Shown here: one piece after another, positions 1 to 7,811 of the stretch
Numbering within the stretch: position 1 is the stretch's first letter
How the letters are laid out: each line of letters starts with the position of its first letter
Source of the DNA: VXRD01 sp965242535
GTDB taxonomy: Bacteria > Latescibacterota > UBA2968
DNA length: 64,000 bases
Reading direction: 5' to 3'
Assembly (NCBI GenBank): GCA_965242535.1
Contig: OZ251458.1
Location: 620,001-684,000, forward strand
The notes under the pieces: model-generated
What the model saw: the letters and a program-made list of their open reading frames with translations, nothing else
Told to the model about the DNA's origin: nothing
Databases searched by the model: none
Made by a program: the position numbers and the translations under genes

Positions 1-821
1 CGGATTTATTCACCGATGGGGATTTGCCCGAGCCGTCCAATCTCTACGAGCCATTCGACAACGTGTCCACCGCGTTGCAAAATCACCACCGAACCATGCT
101 CTCACAAGCCGAGCGCATGGACGAGGGCGTGCGCGGCAGAGAATGGCCCACGGGCCGCTTGGATACGACCGGGATGGGCGATAGCGAGAAGATCCACGCG
201 GCCTATCAGAAATACGCGAAGGATTATTTGCGCTGCATCGCGGCGATAGACGAGGGCGTGGGGCGGTTGTTGGATTATTTGGACGCCGAGGGCTTGACCG
301 AAAACACGATTGTGGTCTATACGTCCGATCAGGGCATGTTCTTGGGCGAGCACAGTTATTTCGACAAGCGGTTGATCTTGGAGGAGTCGCTTCAAATGCC
401 CTACGTCATGCGTTATCCCAAAGCGATCGCGCCGGGTTCGGTGAACGAGGATATCGCGGTGAATGTCGATTTCGGCCCGACCTACCTCGATTTTGCGGGA
501 TTAGAACCCGATGCGCGCATGCAGGGCCGCAGTTTTCGCCCCCTGTGCGAGGGAGACACGCCTGCCGATTGGCGGCAGTCGGCCTTCTATGCGTATTGGG
601 ACGGCCCGACCAAGCACTACGGCGTCCGCACGCAACAATACACGCTGGCAGTCCACCGCACGGGCGAGCGCGATTTGTTCGATCTGGAAAAAGACCCGCG
701 AGAAATGACCAGTGTGTACGACGATCCGGCGTATGCCGATGTGCAAACCGAAGTGGAAGCGGACCTCGCCCGCCTCATCGCAGAAATTGACATCGCCCCT
801 GAACAACTGCCGCGGGAATGA
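1..821 (+). CDS. Sulfatase, C-terminal part (5' end outside window)
   Basis: The frame is open from the first bases of the window to a TGA at 819-821, so this is the 3' part of a longer gene. The visible ~270 residues match the C-terminal half of the alkaline-phosphatase-like sulfatase fold. The stretch VVYTSDQGMFLGEHSYFDK carries the late metal-binding Asp region, and a C-terminal subdomain of the DUF4976 type follows (GRSFRPL, then FYAYWDGP). The N-terminal C-x-P-x-R/S-x-P-x-R signature that is converted to formylglycine is not in the window, so activity and substrate cannot be judged. Family members hydrolyse sulfate esters of sugars or aryl compounds, usually after export. The cupin gene 96 bp downstream is on the same strand and may be cotranscribed. 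Confidence 0.9.
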   Translation, partial: DLFTDGDLPEPSNLYEPFDNVSTALQNHHRTMLSQAERMDEGVRGREWPTGRLDTTGMGDSEKIHAAYQKYAKDYLRCIAAIDEGVGRLLDYLDAEGLTENTIVVYTSDQGMFLGEHSYFDKRLILEESLQMPYVMRYPKAIAPGSVNEDIAVNVDFGPTYLDFAGLEPDARMQGRSFRPLCEGDTPADWRQSAFYAYWDGPTKHYGVRTQQYTLAVHRTGERDLFDLEKDPREMTSVYDDPAYADVQTEVEADLARLIAEIDIAPEQLPRE

Positions 822-917
822 TCCCGTTCGGATTCGCGATCGGGTCGATGAAAGGCGCGCGCTTGTGAGCGTCGCGGTCCATAATCGCCACCGGCTCGCG
901 TTTTGAAGGAGAGACCC

Positions 918-1316
918 ATGTCCGATGTGTTTATTACGCGAGATGATGTGCAAGTGGAGGAATTGCCGTGGGGGCCGCACGAGTGGATCAGTCGAGAGGG
1001 CTTGACTCAAGCGGATCACCTGATGCTGGTGCGCGTGACGATGCCGCCGGGCAAGGCGCACGAATTTCATCGCCATCCGCACATGGAGGAAATCATTTAC
1101 GTGATTTCGGGACACGCGGAACAATGGGTGGATGAGACCGCGCAACGCCTCGGCCCGGGCGACGCGGCGCATATCCCAATGGATGTGGTGCATGGAACGT
1201 ACAATGCGGGCGATGAAAATTTGGTCTTTCTGGCGATCTTGTCGCCCGCAAAATCCACCGGCCCCGCACTGGTCGATGTGTCGCAAGAGGAACCTTGGAT
1301 CGCCCTGAGAGATTGA
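918..1316 (+). CDS. Small single-domain cupin protein
   Basis: A 132-residue protein with one cupin barrel. Cupin motif 1 is clear as GKAHEFHRHPHMEEIIYVISG in outline: the two His of HRH and the Glu of HMEE are the expected metal ligands. Motif 2 is GDAAHIPMDVVHGTYN, giving the third His. I chose ATG 918 because GAAGGAG at 906-912 is a good ribosome-binding site; a TTG at 903 in the same frame would add five residues and lie upstream of that site. Such small metal-binding cupins include isomerases, dioxygenases and sugar-binding proteins, so the reaction is not assignable. Its position behind a sulfatase suggests a role in sugar or organic acid catabolism (inference). Confidence 0.85.
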   Translation: MSDVFITRDDVQVEELPWGPHEWISREGLTQADHLMLVRVTMPPGKAHEFHRHPHMEEIIYVISGHAEQWVDETAQRLGPGDAAHIPMDVVHGTYNAGDENLVFLAILSPAKSTGPALVDVSQEEPWIALRD

Positions 1317-1351
1317 CCTGCAAAATACACATCTCAAAAAAGACAAAGCCG

Positions 1352-1380
1352 CGTTTCGGGAAAAGGGATACGCGATCAAA
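1352..1380. repeat. 29-bp direct repeat, left copy, flanking HipA-like module
   Basis: Begins CGTTTCGGGAAAAGG and ends ACGCGATCAAA. An exact 29-base copy in the same orientation lies at 2964-2992, so the pair brackets the two HipA-like genes. It is 45 bp before the first start codon. Confidence 0.9.
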
Positions 1381-1425
1381 AGTGTTTTGTAACATTCCGC
1401 TGAATGCGGTCGTCAGATAACTACC

Positions 1426-2499
1426 ATGCCCATTCGTCCCCTCTATCGCTCGGGTCTCTTGAAGCAACGGCTATCTCGTGAGACAGTGATCAATCGGGCT
1501 GGCTTCGAGATAAACCCCCACAGTGCGTTGCCGCCGCTTCGCAAAGGGTATTATTACGTCGTGGACCAAGCCATTGCCGGTGACGCGCCAAAAAATTTTA
1601 TACGCGCCTACACCTACGGGATGGGCAAGCGATCCAATCCTCGCAAGTGGCCCGCGTACATTGCCAAGGTCGGGCATAAGTGGTATCCCAATGAGTCTAT
1701 TACGGAGCACTTGCTCACGCGGATCGGACAACTGCTCGGCCTGCAAATGGCCGAATCTTTTCTCGTGTCGGCGCATGGGCAGGTTCGCTTTTTGAGCCGG
1801 TATTTCCTCGGGCGCAATCAAAAACTCGTTCACGGAGCCGAGATCTTCGGAGGCTACTTGGAAGATGAGGCGTTTGTAGAGGAGGTCGAGCGGGTTGGCG
1901 CGACCCGAGACTTGTTCACGTTTCAGTCTGTTGCGGCTGCAATTCGAGATCGATTTCCCGACCGAGCAAGTTCCATTCTGAAGGAGTACACGCGGATGCT
2001 CGTTTTTGACGCTATCGTGGGCAATAATGACCGACACCATTACAACTGGGGCGTTATCGTTCATGAACAGCGCGGGCATGCCCCTCGCTTTTCGCCTATT
2101 TACGACAGCGCACGGGCACTTTTCTGGAACGACTCGGAGTCGAAATTGCAAGCGCTTCAACGGGATCCCGATCCGAACCGGGTGCCGGCTTTCCTCAAGC
2201 GGTACATCAAAAATTCGCGCCCAAAAACGGGATGGGATAAGAAAAAAAACCTCAACCATTTCGACCTGATCCAAGAAATCCACCGCGCCTACCCCGCGCT
2301 CCGTCCCGCATTGGTCGCCCTTTGTCGCCCCCAACTCTTGCAACGGGTTCGAGAAACGCTCGACAGCGAGTTTCGCCCACTCATGAGCACCTTGCGACGG
2401 GAGATGATCCTGGCCTGTTTGAAACAGCGGTTGCAGGAATTGAGACAGCGGTTGGCATTGAGAGCGGTCTCCGACACTCCAACAGAGGACACCCCATGA
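1426..2499 (+). CDS. HipA-like serine/threonine kinase (C-terminal kinase domain protein)
   Basis: A 357-residue protein resembling the kinase core of HipA toxins. Lys81 in YIAKVGHKWYPNE fits the ATP-binding lysine, followed by the Glu of the NESITEHLL helix. The catalytic loop is GNNDRHHYNWG (Asp202, Asn207), and the metal-binding Asp is in SPIYDSARA (Asp227). The N-terminal HipA subdomain is missing here and seems to be supplied by the next gene, which overlaps by four bases (ATGA). This resembles the split HipST arrangement of HipBST systems, in which HipT is the kinase, but the gene order is reversed and no HipB-like DNA-binding gene is visible next to it. HipA kinases phosphorylate translation factors such as glutamyl-tRNA synthetase; the target here is unknown. 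No strong ribosome-binding site is seen before ATG 1426. Confidence 0.75.
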   Translation: MPIRPLYRSGLLKQRLSRETVINRAGFEINPHSALPPLRKGYYYVVDQAIAGDAPKNFIRAYTYGMGKRSNPRKWPAYIAKVGHKWYPNESITEHLLTRIGQLLGLQMAESFLVSAHGQVRFLSRYFLGRNQKLVHGAEIFGGYLEDEAFVEEVERVGATRDLFTFQSVAAAIRDRFPDRASSILKEYTRMLVFDAIVGNNDRHHYNWGVIVHEQRGHAPRFSPIYDSARALFWNDSESKLQALQRDPDPNRVPAFLKRYIKNSRPKTGWDKKKNLNHFDLIQEIHRAYPALRPALVALCRPQLLQRVRETLDSEFRPLMSTLRREMILACLKQRLQELRQRLALRAVSDTPTEDTP

Positions 2500-2897
2500 T
2501 CTCGATCATAAAAAAGATGCTATCCCGCCAAGACGGCCGGGAGGGCCTCTACACCCCGCAACGCGAGGAAGCCGAATTTCTGTTGCGAGACCGCGACTTG
2601 GAGGTGGGGCATCTGTGGCTCCGAGACGGCAAGTGGCATTTCGAGTACGCCGATGCCTTCCGACGCAAGGAGGATGTTTATCCGATCATCAACTTCCCGC
2701 GTCTGGACAAGCCCTACGAATCCGAGGCGTTGTGGCCGTTTTTTGCCATTCGCATCCCCGGCTTGAAGCAACCGGCCATCCAGCGCATTCTCCGCGAGGA
2801 GAATATCGACGCCCGCAACGAGGCCCAACTCCTCAAGCGTTTCGGCGAGACCACAATCGCCAATCCCTTCACCTTGATCGCAATCCCCAAGGAGTGA
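2496..2897 (+). CDS. HipA N-terminal-domain-like protein (HipS-like partner)
   Basis: A 133-residue protein. Its core (HLWLRDGKWHFEYADAF, then YPIINFPRLDKPYES and ALWPFFAIRIPG) resembles the N-terminal subdomain 1 of HipA: a short beta domain giving the name and colour of the couple_hipA family. It starts inside the stop codon of the kinase gene (ATG 2496, TGA 2497-2499), so translation is probably coupled and the two products likely interact. In known HipBST systems the small HipS-like protein neutralises the kinase. By analogy this could be an antitoxin, or simply the missing domain of a two-piece HipA. The similarity is seen by eye at motif level and is less certain than for the kinase. 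Confidence 0.65.
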   Translation: MISIIKKMLSRQDGREGLYTPQREEAEFLLRDRDLEVGHLWLRDGKWHFEYADAFRRKEDVYPIINFPRLDKPYESEALWPFFAIRIPGLKQPAIQRILREENIDARNEAQLLKRFGETTIANPFTLIAIPKE

Positions 2898-2963
2898 CGA
2901 GCTCAATGGATTGCAAAGCATGGGCATCGTCATGGAAGTTCCTCGTCGGTTACGGCGCGCGCA

Positions 2964-2992
2964 CGTTTCGGGAAAAGGGATACGCGATCAAA
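2964..2992. repeat. 29-bp direct repeat, right copy, flanking HipA-like module
   Basis: Identical to 1352-1380 and in the same orientation, 66 bp after the stop of the second HipA-like gene. The two copies could be attachment-site remnants, recombination footprints of a cassette, or one member of a dispersed repeat. Confidence 0.9.
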
Positions 2993-3042
2993 CGCGACGC
3001 GGTGACAGCCGAACAAAGGGCAGAGGACGCAGATTGGGTTAG

Positions 3043-3197
3043 CAGGTAGCGCGAAGGACACAGGCGGTACGAGAGCCAGAGCGGGTGCGGGAATGCGGTT
3101 TTAATCCGCGCAATCCCCTAATCCGTTTAATCCGCGATTCAGACAACTGATGCAGGTAGCGCGAAGGGCGCAGGCGGTACGAGAGACAGAGCGGGTC
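3043..3197. repeat. Imperfect tandem repeat, ~44 bp units 110 bp apart
   Basis: A ~44-base segment starting CAGGTAGCGCGAAGG and ending CAGAGCGGGT occurs at 3043-3086 and 3153-3196 with four mismatches. The second copy runs directly into the broken end of the transposase remnant. The sequence between the copies includes ATCCGCGATTCAGACAAC, which recurs near 33978. No gene is seen in 2898-3190. Confidence 0.7.
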
Positions 3198-3565
3198 AGG
3201 AGGTTGATCGGCACCTTGCCCAACGACCATTGGGTACGGTCCATGGCGAGTATAAAATCCGATTTGACCGGTAAGCGATGCCGAATCAAGCCCGTTGCCC
3301 AATCTTGGGGCAACTTGAACTCGGCGAAAAAACGCTGGATTCTGCGGTAGTTGGATTTTTGCTTGACTTTGCCATTGAGCGCATTGGCCCGTTTCGTCAA
3401 ATTGGCGGTCGTCACTTTCATCAAGGCCAAGAGAAAGGCCGAGAGGAAGGTCACCCGGGCTTTGTGCCAAGGAAAATACGCTTGCAGGATGGGGTACCGT
3501 TGCGTAACTTGATCCGACATAGACCTGTGCTTTCCGAGAGGGAGTGAGGGTTTTTTTTGATGCAT
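3195..3565 (-). pseudogene. IS4-type transposase, N-terminal fragment
   Basis: Read on the minus strand, about 120 residues match the start of IS4-group transposases. They run from SDQVTQRYPILQAYFPW through FFAEFKLPQDW to AMDRTQWSLGKVPINLL, the typical block around the first catalytic Asp of the DDE triad. Similarity stops there, and the frame continues into unrelated repeat sequence, so the second and third catalytic acids are lost. It is therefore a dead remnant. No terminal inverted repeats could be identified. It shows that the HipA-like module sits next to a former insertion site. Confidence 0.8.
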
Positions 3566-3673
3566 TTTCGCATAATGTCTTGCCTTAAATGGCGTAATGT
3601 ATTAACTTGTTCTCCACACGTTTTTTTCACCCGCGGGCAAAAGCCATGCTCGCCCTACTTTTGGAGGGTTCAC

Positions 3674-3850
3674 ATGCTTGATATTTTTCGTCGTTGTTTC
3701 AACCGGATTGGGGCCTACTTCCTTCCACTTGGCTATGCAAAAGGTGGGGAAAATATCTCCTATCCCCGTTGTGGGGAGGCGTCCCATTTCATTGTAAGAC
3801 AGCCCGTTACGCTGACCGGTACAATGTACCCCCCCCCCCCCCCCCGATGA
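3674..3850 (+). CDS. Possible short upstream ORF (58 aa) running through the C17 tract
   Basis: ATG 3674 is preceded by GGAGGG at 3663-3668 with 5-base spacing, as good as any site in the window. The frame encodes 58 residues (MLDIFRRCFNRIGAYF at the start) and crosses the poly-C tract as a proline run. It stops at TGA 3848-3850, directly before the GGAGG of the next gene. I recognise no family and the codon pattern is weak, so this may not be a real protein. Its interest lies in the link between the tract length and how the frame meets the next gene (see findings). The rest of 3566-3673 shows nothing identifiable. Confidence 0.35.
   Translation: MLDIFRRCFNRIGAYFLPLGYAKGGENISYPRCGEASHFIVRQPVTLTGTMYPPPPPR
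3829..3845. repeat. Homopolymer tract of 17 C
   Basis: Seventeen consecutive C residues lie between TACAATGTA (a possible -10 region at 3820-3825) and the ribosome-binding site of the secreted protein gene. Tracts of this length are prone to slipped-strand change. The exact length in an assembly can also be unreliable. Confidence 0.9.
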
Positions 3851-3860
3851 GGAGGCCAAA

Positions 3861-6443
3861 ATGACGCCTCGTTACGCCCGCTGTTATTCCTTGTTGGCGG
3901 CCTTGTTGCTGTTGGCGGTGGCCTCGCCTGCGATGGCGCAAACCGACTACGACTCAGACAATAACGGCTATATCGACATTAAAACCCTGGCCCAACTCAA
4001 CGCCATTCGCTGGGATTTGGACGGCGACGGGACGGCGAGTGACGGAAATCAGAGCCGTTACGCCGACGCCTTTCCCGACGCGACCTCGGGCATGGGTTGC
4101 CCTGGCACGGGTTGCATCGGCTACGAACTGGCGACCGACCTGGACTTTGACACGAACACCGACTACCATAACGGCGGGAATGGCTGGATCCCCATCGGCG
4201 ACTACGACAATCCCTATTTCGCCAATTTCAAGGGCAACGGATATACCATTTCCAACCTGTTCATCAAACGGAGTACCACGGATGGCGTGGGTTTGTTCGG
4301 TACCCTAGCGGCTCGCGTGGATATTGAGGGTGATCGGAGTTATGTTAGGTGTTCAGATGTGAGACCTGGGAGTCCTCAAAACGAGCGTTATGACTGTCGA
4401 ACTTTAACCGGCCCCAACGTTACGGGTACTATTACCCCGGGGCGCATTGAGGGCCTAAGAGTGGTAGATGCCAATGTGGAAGGTCGTAGATACGCCGGCA
4501 TTTTGCTAGGTAGAAACGATCGCGGCATTGTGGCGGCTTCTTCCACTTCCGGCGAGATCACCGCTGGCGACATAGTCGGGGCCTTGGTCGGCGAAAATGA
4601 TGGCGACATCATCGCCTCGTACTCCACTGCCGACGCCTCCGCTACCGGTGGTGCTCCTCCCCGCGGTTTCCCTGGCTTTCCGTCTCCGCCTCCCAATCCC
4701 AATATACCGCCGGCCGCGGGTAGCTTGGTTGGGAGCAACACCGACACGATTACCGCTAGCTACGCCATCGGCAAGGCCGCCGGGAGCACGGGTCTGGTCG
4801 GTTTGAACAGCGGTGGAACCTTGATCGACAGCTATTGGGACAAGGAAAAAAGCGGTGCCAAGGCCAAAGTGGAAAGCATGTTTCCGCCCGGCTCCCTGTT
4901 TCTGCGCGTGTTCAGGTATGGCGCAGGAGACACGACCACAGCCGCGTTGCAGACGCCCACTTCGGCCACGGGCATTTTCGCTAACTGGGACGACCTCGAC
5001 GTGACCGGCGACGGCACGGCGGACGACGCCCCATGGAACTTTGGCACGGCGAATCAGTATCCGGTTTTGAATTATGCCAGTTTGTATCCGAACAGGGTAT
5101 TCGTGCCGGATACGGACCCGGTGACGGTATTCGTAGAGCCGGATACGGACCCGGTATTCATAGATGCATTAGGCCCGCAAACCTATCGGCAAGGCTCCGA
5201 GATTGCCCCATTGACCTTGCCCACGGCGATAGATGGGAATGGTACCTTGACCTATCGCCTGACCGCTCTGCCCGATGGGTTGCACTTTGACGCCGCGACG
5301 CTCGTCCTGTCTGGCACGCCGACCGAAGCGACGGAAAAAGCGATTTACACCCTGACCGTCACAGATGAAGATGGCGATTCCGGAGAAATGAGTTTCTTTA
5401 TCACCGTCCTCGCGGATGTGAAGCCGTTCTTTGAAAGTGAGATGGCACCTTCTGATCCAGCCCATTATTCGTATATGCGGAATCAGGAGATCGAAGCGGT
5501 GACTTTGCCGGAAGCGGCCGGTGGCGATGGGACGCTGACCTACGCGCTGGCGCCCGATCTGCCCGAGGGCTTGACTTTCAACGCCGAGACGCTCGTCGTG
5601 TCGGGTACACCGCGCGAGGCGATAGACGAGACGACCTACACGCTGATTGCGACAGACGATGATGGCGATGAGACAACCCTAACGTTCACCCTCGAGGTGA
5701 TCGCCGATTTGATCCCGGCCTTCAGCGATACGACCCTCGCCGCACAGAGCTATCTGCAACATCGAGAAATCGAACCCTTGACCTTGCCGCAAGCAACCGG
5801 TGGCGATGGGACGCTGACCTACGCGCTGACGCCCGATCTCCCCGAAGGCTTGACCTTCAATGTCGAGACGCTCGTCGTGTCGGGTACACCGGTCAAGGCG
5901 ATGGACGCGATGACCTACACGCTGACCGCAACCGATGGCAATGGCGATGCGGTGCATGTCATGTTCACGCTCGAAGTCCCGGATCTGATGCCGACTTTTG
6001 GCGATACGACGATCGTTGCATACAGCTTTATCGTCAATCAACCGATCGAGCCCCTGACCCTCCCGGAAGCGACCGGTGGCGATGGCGCGCTGGCCTATAT
6101 CTTGTTGCCCTTCCTTCCCGATGTTCTGGCATTTGACCACGAGACGCGGGTGCTATCCGGCACGCCGGTTTCGGAGATGGACGAAACGACCTACACATTG
6201 AGCGCGGTGGACGCCGATGGCGATATTGCCTCGCTGACCTTCACGATCTCGGTGCGAATGCCCTCGCCCGATTTCGATGGCGATGGTCAGGTGAACTTCG
6301 CCGACTTCCTTGACTTTGCCGGCAAGTACGGATCGCGCTTCGGTCAGGATCGGTATGACGCCCGGTGCGATCTCAATAGCGATGGGCAAATCGACTTTGT
6401 CGATTTTCTCATCTTCGCCAGTAGGTTTGGCGCGACAGGTTGA
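3861..6443 (+). CDS. Secreted multi-domain protein with Ig-like repeats and dockerin-like EF-hands
   Basis: An 860-residue exported protein. Residues 1-26 form a signal peptide (LLAALLLLAVASPAMAQ, cleavage after AMA). Next comes a Ca-binding-looking DYDSDNNGYIDI segment and a region with GLUG-like motifs (GNGYTISNLFI, GVGLFG, IVGALVGEN). Four putative-Ig (He_PIG) repeats of ~85 residues follow, each with EPLTLPxAxGGDGTLTY and LVVSGTP blocks. The last ~60 residues hold two EF-hand-like dockerin motifs, DFDGDGQVNFADFLDF and DLNSDGQIDFVDFLIF, ending ASRFG. Such C-terminal pairs are common in secreted proteins of Latescibacterota and Poribacteria-like genomes. GGAGG at 3851-3855 fixes the start. 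It probably acts on the cell surface in binding or adhesion; no catalytic domain is seen. The upstream C17 tract suggests variable expression. Confidence 0.85.
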   Translation: MTPRYARCYSLLAALLLLAVASPAMAQTDYDSDNNGYIDIKTLAQLNAIRWDLDGDGTASDGNQSRYADAFPDATSGMGCPGTGCIGYELATDLDFDTNTDYHNGGNGWIPIGDYDNPYFANFKGNGYTISNLFIKRSTTDGVGLFGTLAARVDIEGDRSYVRCSDVRPGSPQNERYDCRTLTGPNVTGTITPGRIEGLRVVDANVEGRRYAGILLGRNDRGIVAASSTSGEITAGDIVGALVGENDGDIIASYSTADASATGGAPPRGFPGFPSPPPNPNIPPAAGSLVGSNTDTITASYAIGKAAGSTGLVGLNSGGTLIDSYWDKEKSGAKAKVESMFPPGSLFLRVFRYGAGDTTTAALQTPTSATGIFANWDDLDVTGDGTADDAPWNFGTANQYPVLNYASLYPNRVFVPDTDPVTVFVEPDTDPVFIDALGPQTYRQGSEIAPLTLPTAIDGNGTLTYRLTALPDGLHFDAATLVLSGTPTEATEKAIYTLTVTDEDGDSGEMSFFITVLADVKPFFESEMAPSDPAHYSYMRNQEIEAVTLPEAAGGDGTLTYALAPDLPEGLTFNAETLVVSGTPREAIDETTYTLIATDDDGDETTLTFTLEVIADLIPAFSDTTLAAQSYLQHREIEPLTLPQATGGDGTLTYALTPDLPEGLTFNVETLVVSGTPVKAMDAMTYTLTATDGNGDAVHVMFTLEVPDLMPTFGDTTIVAYSFIVNQPIEPLTLPEATGGDGALAYILLPFLPDVLAFDHETRVLSGTPVSEMDETTYTLSAVDADGDIASLTFTISVRMPSPDFDGDGQVNFADFLDFAGKYGSRFGQDRYDARCDLNSDGQIDFVDFLIFASRFGATG

Positions 6444-6477
6444 TCCGATAAATCATCAATTCGCATCACAAAACACG

Positions 6478-6512
6478 AGCCCGAGTTCGCAATGAACTCG
6501 GGCTTTTGTTTT
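6478..6512 (+). terminator. Rho-independent terminator after the secreted protein
   Basis: A perfect 11-bp stem, AGCCCGAGTTC with GAACTCGGGCT, has a 5-base loop and is followed by TTTGTTTT. It ends 60 bp or so after the stop codon of the upstream gene. Confidence 0.9.
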
Positions 6513-6514
6513 AT

Positions 6515-6637
6515 CGGACAGACACGGGGGCCCGTCCCTACGGGGCGTTCTATCGTTCATTATGCGACCCAAATTGTAGGGACAACCCCCTGTGGTTGTC
6601 CTATATTCGGACAGACACGGGGGCCTGTCCCTACGGG
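6515..6637. repeat. Cluster of three palindromic GGACAG-type repeats
   Basis: Two elements (6515-6545 and 6608-6637) read CGGACAGACACGGGGG then CCTGTCCCTACGGG or a close variant. Between them, 6576-6602 is a variant with the arms GGACAACC and GGTTGTCC. The same family recurs at 15845, 16494, 16851, 26693, 30701 and 48943. All copies are intergenic. Confidence 0.8.
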
Positions 6638-6683
6638 TGATGGGACTGGAACGCAGACTTGGGTGAATGAATGGGCCACATCC

Positions 6684-7727
6684 CTATTTGTTTTTCGCCT
6701 GCTGTTCTCGTTCCACAGCATCGCGGATCGCCACCATCTGCCCGATGGCAAATGCCCAGCCGATCCGCGTATCGGGCGTGTCGCCCAAAATCCCCGGCGT
6801 GTGATCCGGATCGAGCATGCCATCGTAACCTATGTCGTGAAACGCCTGCACGCAGGCAAACATATCGCACTCGCCATCATCGTGAAAGGTCTCCACGTAC
6901 TTAAACCGCGGGACATCGACCTTCACGTTTCTAAAATGCACGGTGCCGATGCGGTTGCGCGACCCAAAATAGCGGATCATCTCCGCGGCATCCGCGCCTT
7001 TTTCCGTCATCACGCCCGTATCAAAAAAAACGCAGTTGGACGGACTATCGACCACCTCGATCAGCCGCATCATACCCGCCACATCGCCCAAGGGTTGGGC
7101 CACCCCGCGATATTCCGGAATCGGTGGATCATTGGGATGCGCGGCCAACTGAACGCCCGCCCGTTCCGCTGTGGGGATCGCGCTTTCCAAAAAACAGGTC
7201 AAATTGTCCCACATCTCGTCCATGCCGATTCGCCCGATAGAATCGAGCGGAGGCAAATGGGCGATTCGCCCATGGTCGAAGTCGCGCAAGTCCGCGCCGC
7301 CGCGCCCGGCCCCGCGTCGCGCCGCATACCCCTCTGACGCTCGGAGGGCCGTAAAACTGTAGTGCAATGCCCGAAGCCCGATCCGCCCGGCGATTTCGAT
7401 ATTGGCTTTTGCGATCTCCAAATCGTCCGCTCGGCCAGGCTCACCCATCAAAACGCGCCCGGAAAGATCCAATCTCGCCGTGAGCGGTTGCAACTCGAAT
7501 GCCGCGATGCGCGCTTTGATGCGCTGCAATTCCCGCTCATCCCAAACCCCGCCCTGCGCGCCCTTTGGCCCGGTCTGGGTCGGGGGCACCAGTTGGCGTT
7601 CCCCCGCGCCTGGGACCTCTCGCCATCGCGTTGGCATCGAGACCGCCTCCACGCCGATCTGCCGATAAAATCGCAAGGTGCGTTCCGAAACATCGCCGAT
7701 GCCCTTGCCAATTTTGATTTGCGACAT
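6684..7727 (-). CDS. uxuA: Mannonate dehydratase family protein
   Basis: A 347-residue TIM-barrel protein matching UxuA-type mannonate dehydratase, which converts D-mannonate to 2-keto-3-deoxygluconate in hexuronate breakdown. Recognisable blocks are LAAHPNDPPIPEYRG, NCVFFDTGVMTE, VHFRNVKVDVPRF and MLDPDHTPG, where the His, Asp and Cys/Asp positions bind the metal. The length fits the shorter bacterial form. A clear GGGAGG precedes ATG 7727. It stands alone, divergent from the galactokinase gene, with a heptamer repeat tract between the two. A related sugar isomerase or epimerase of the same fold is the main alternative. Confidence 0.75.
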   Translation of the reverse strand: MSQIKIGKGIGDVSERTLRFYRQIGVEAVSMPTRWREVPGAGERQLVPPTQTGPKGAQGGVWDERELQRIKARIAAFELQPLTARLDLSGRVLMGEPGRADDLEIAKANIEIAGRIGLRALHYSFTALRASEGYAARRGAGRGGADLRDFDHGRIAHLPPLDSIGRIGMDEMWDNLTCFLESAIPTAERAGVQLAAHPNDPPIPEYRGVAQPLGDVAGMMRLIEVVDSPSNCVFFDTGVMTEKGADAAEMIRYFGSRNRIGTVHFRNVKVDVPRFKYVETFHDDGECDMFACVQAFHDIGYDGMLDPDHTPGILGDTPDTRIGWAFAIGQMVAIRDAVEREQQAKNK

Positions 7728-7779
7728 TGCGTATCCTCCCTTTTTTGGCTATTATTTAGGAGCAACCCCACGGCTCCCC

Positions 7780-7811
7780 TTTCCCGTCTTCCGTCTCCCG
7801 TCTCCCGCTCC
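7780..7811. repeat. Short GTCTCCC heptamer tract
   Basis: Imperfect CCCGTCTTCCGTCTCCC repeats fill the space directly before the galactokinase start and appear to replace its normal ribosome-binding site. The same heptamer forms longer arrays at 15761, 26818 and 49059. Confidence 0.7.

Noticed and set aside
7362..7811. Upstream extension of the galactokinase frame by 150 codons
   Set aside because: This part overlaps the mannonate dehydratase gene and a heptamer repeat; the kinase domain starts at ATG 7812.
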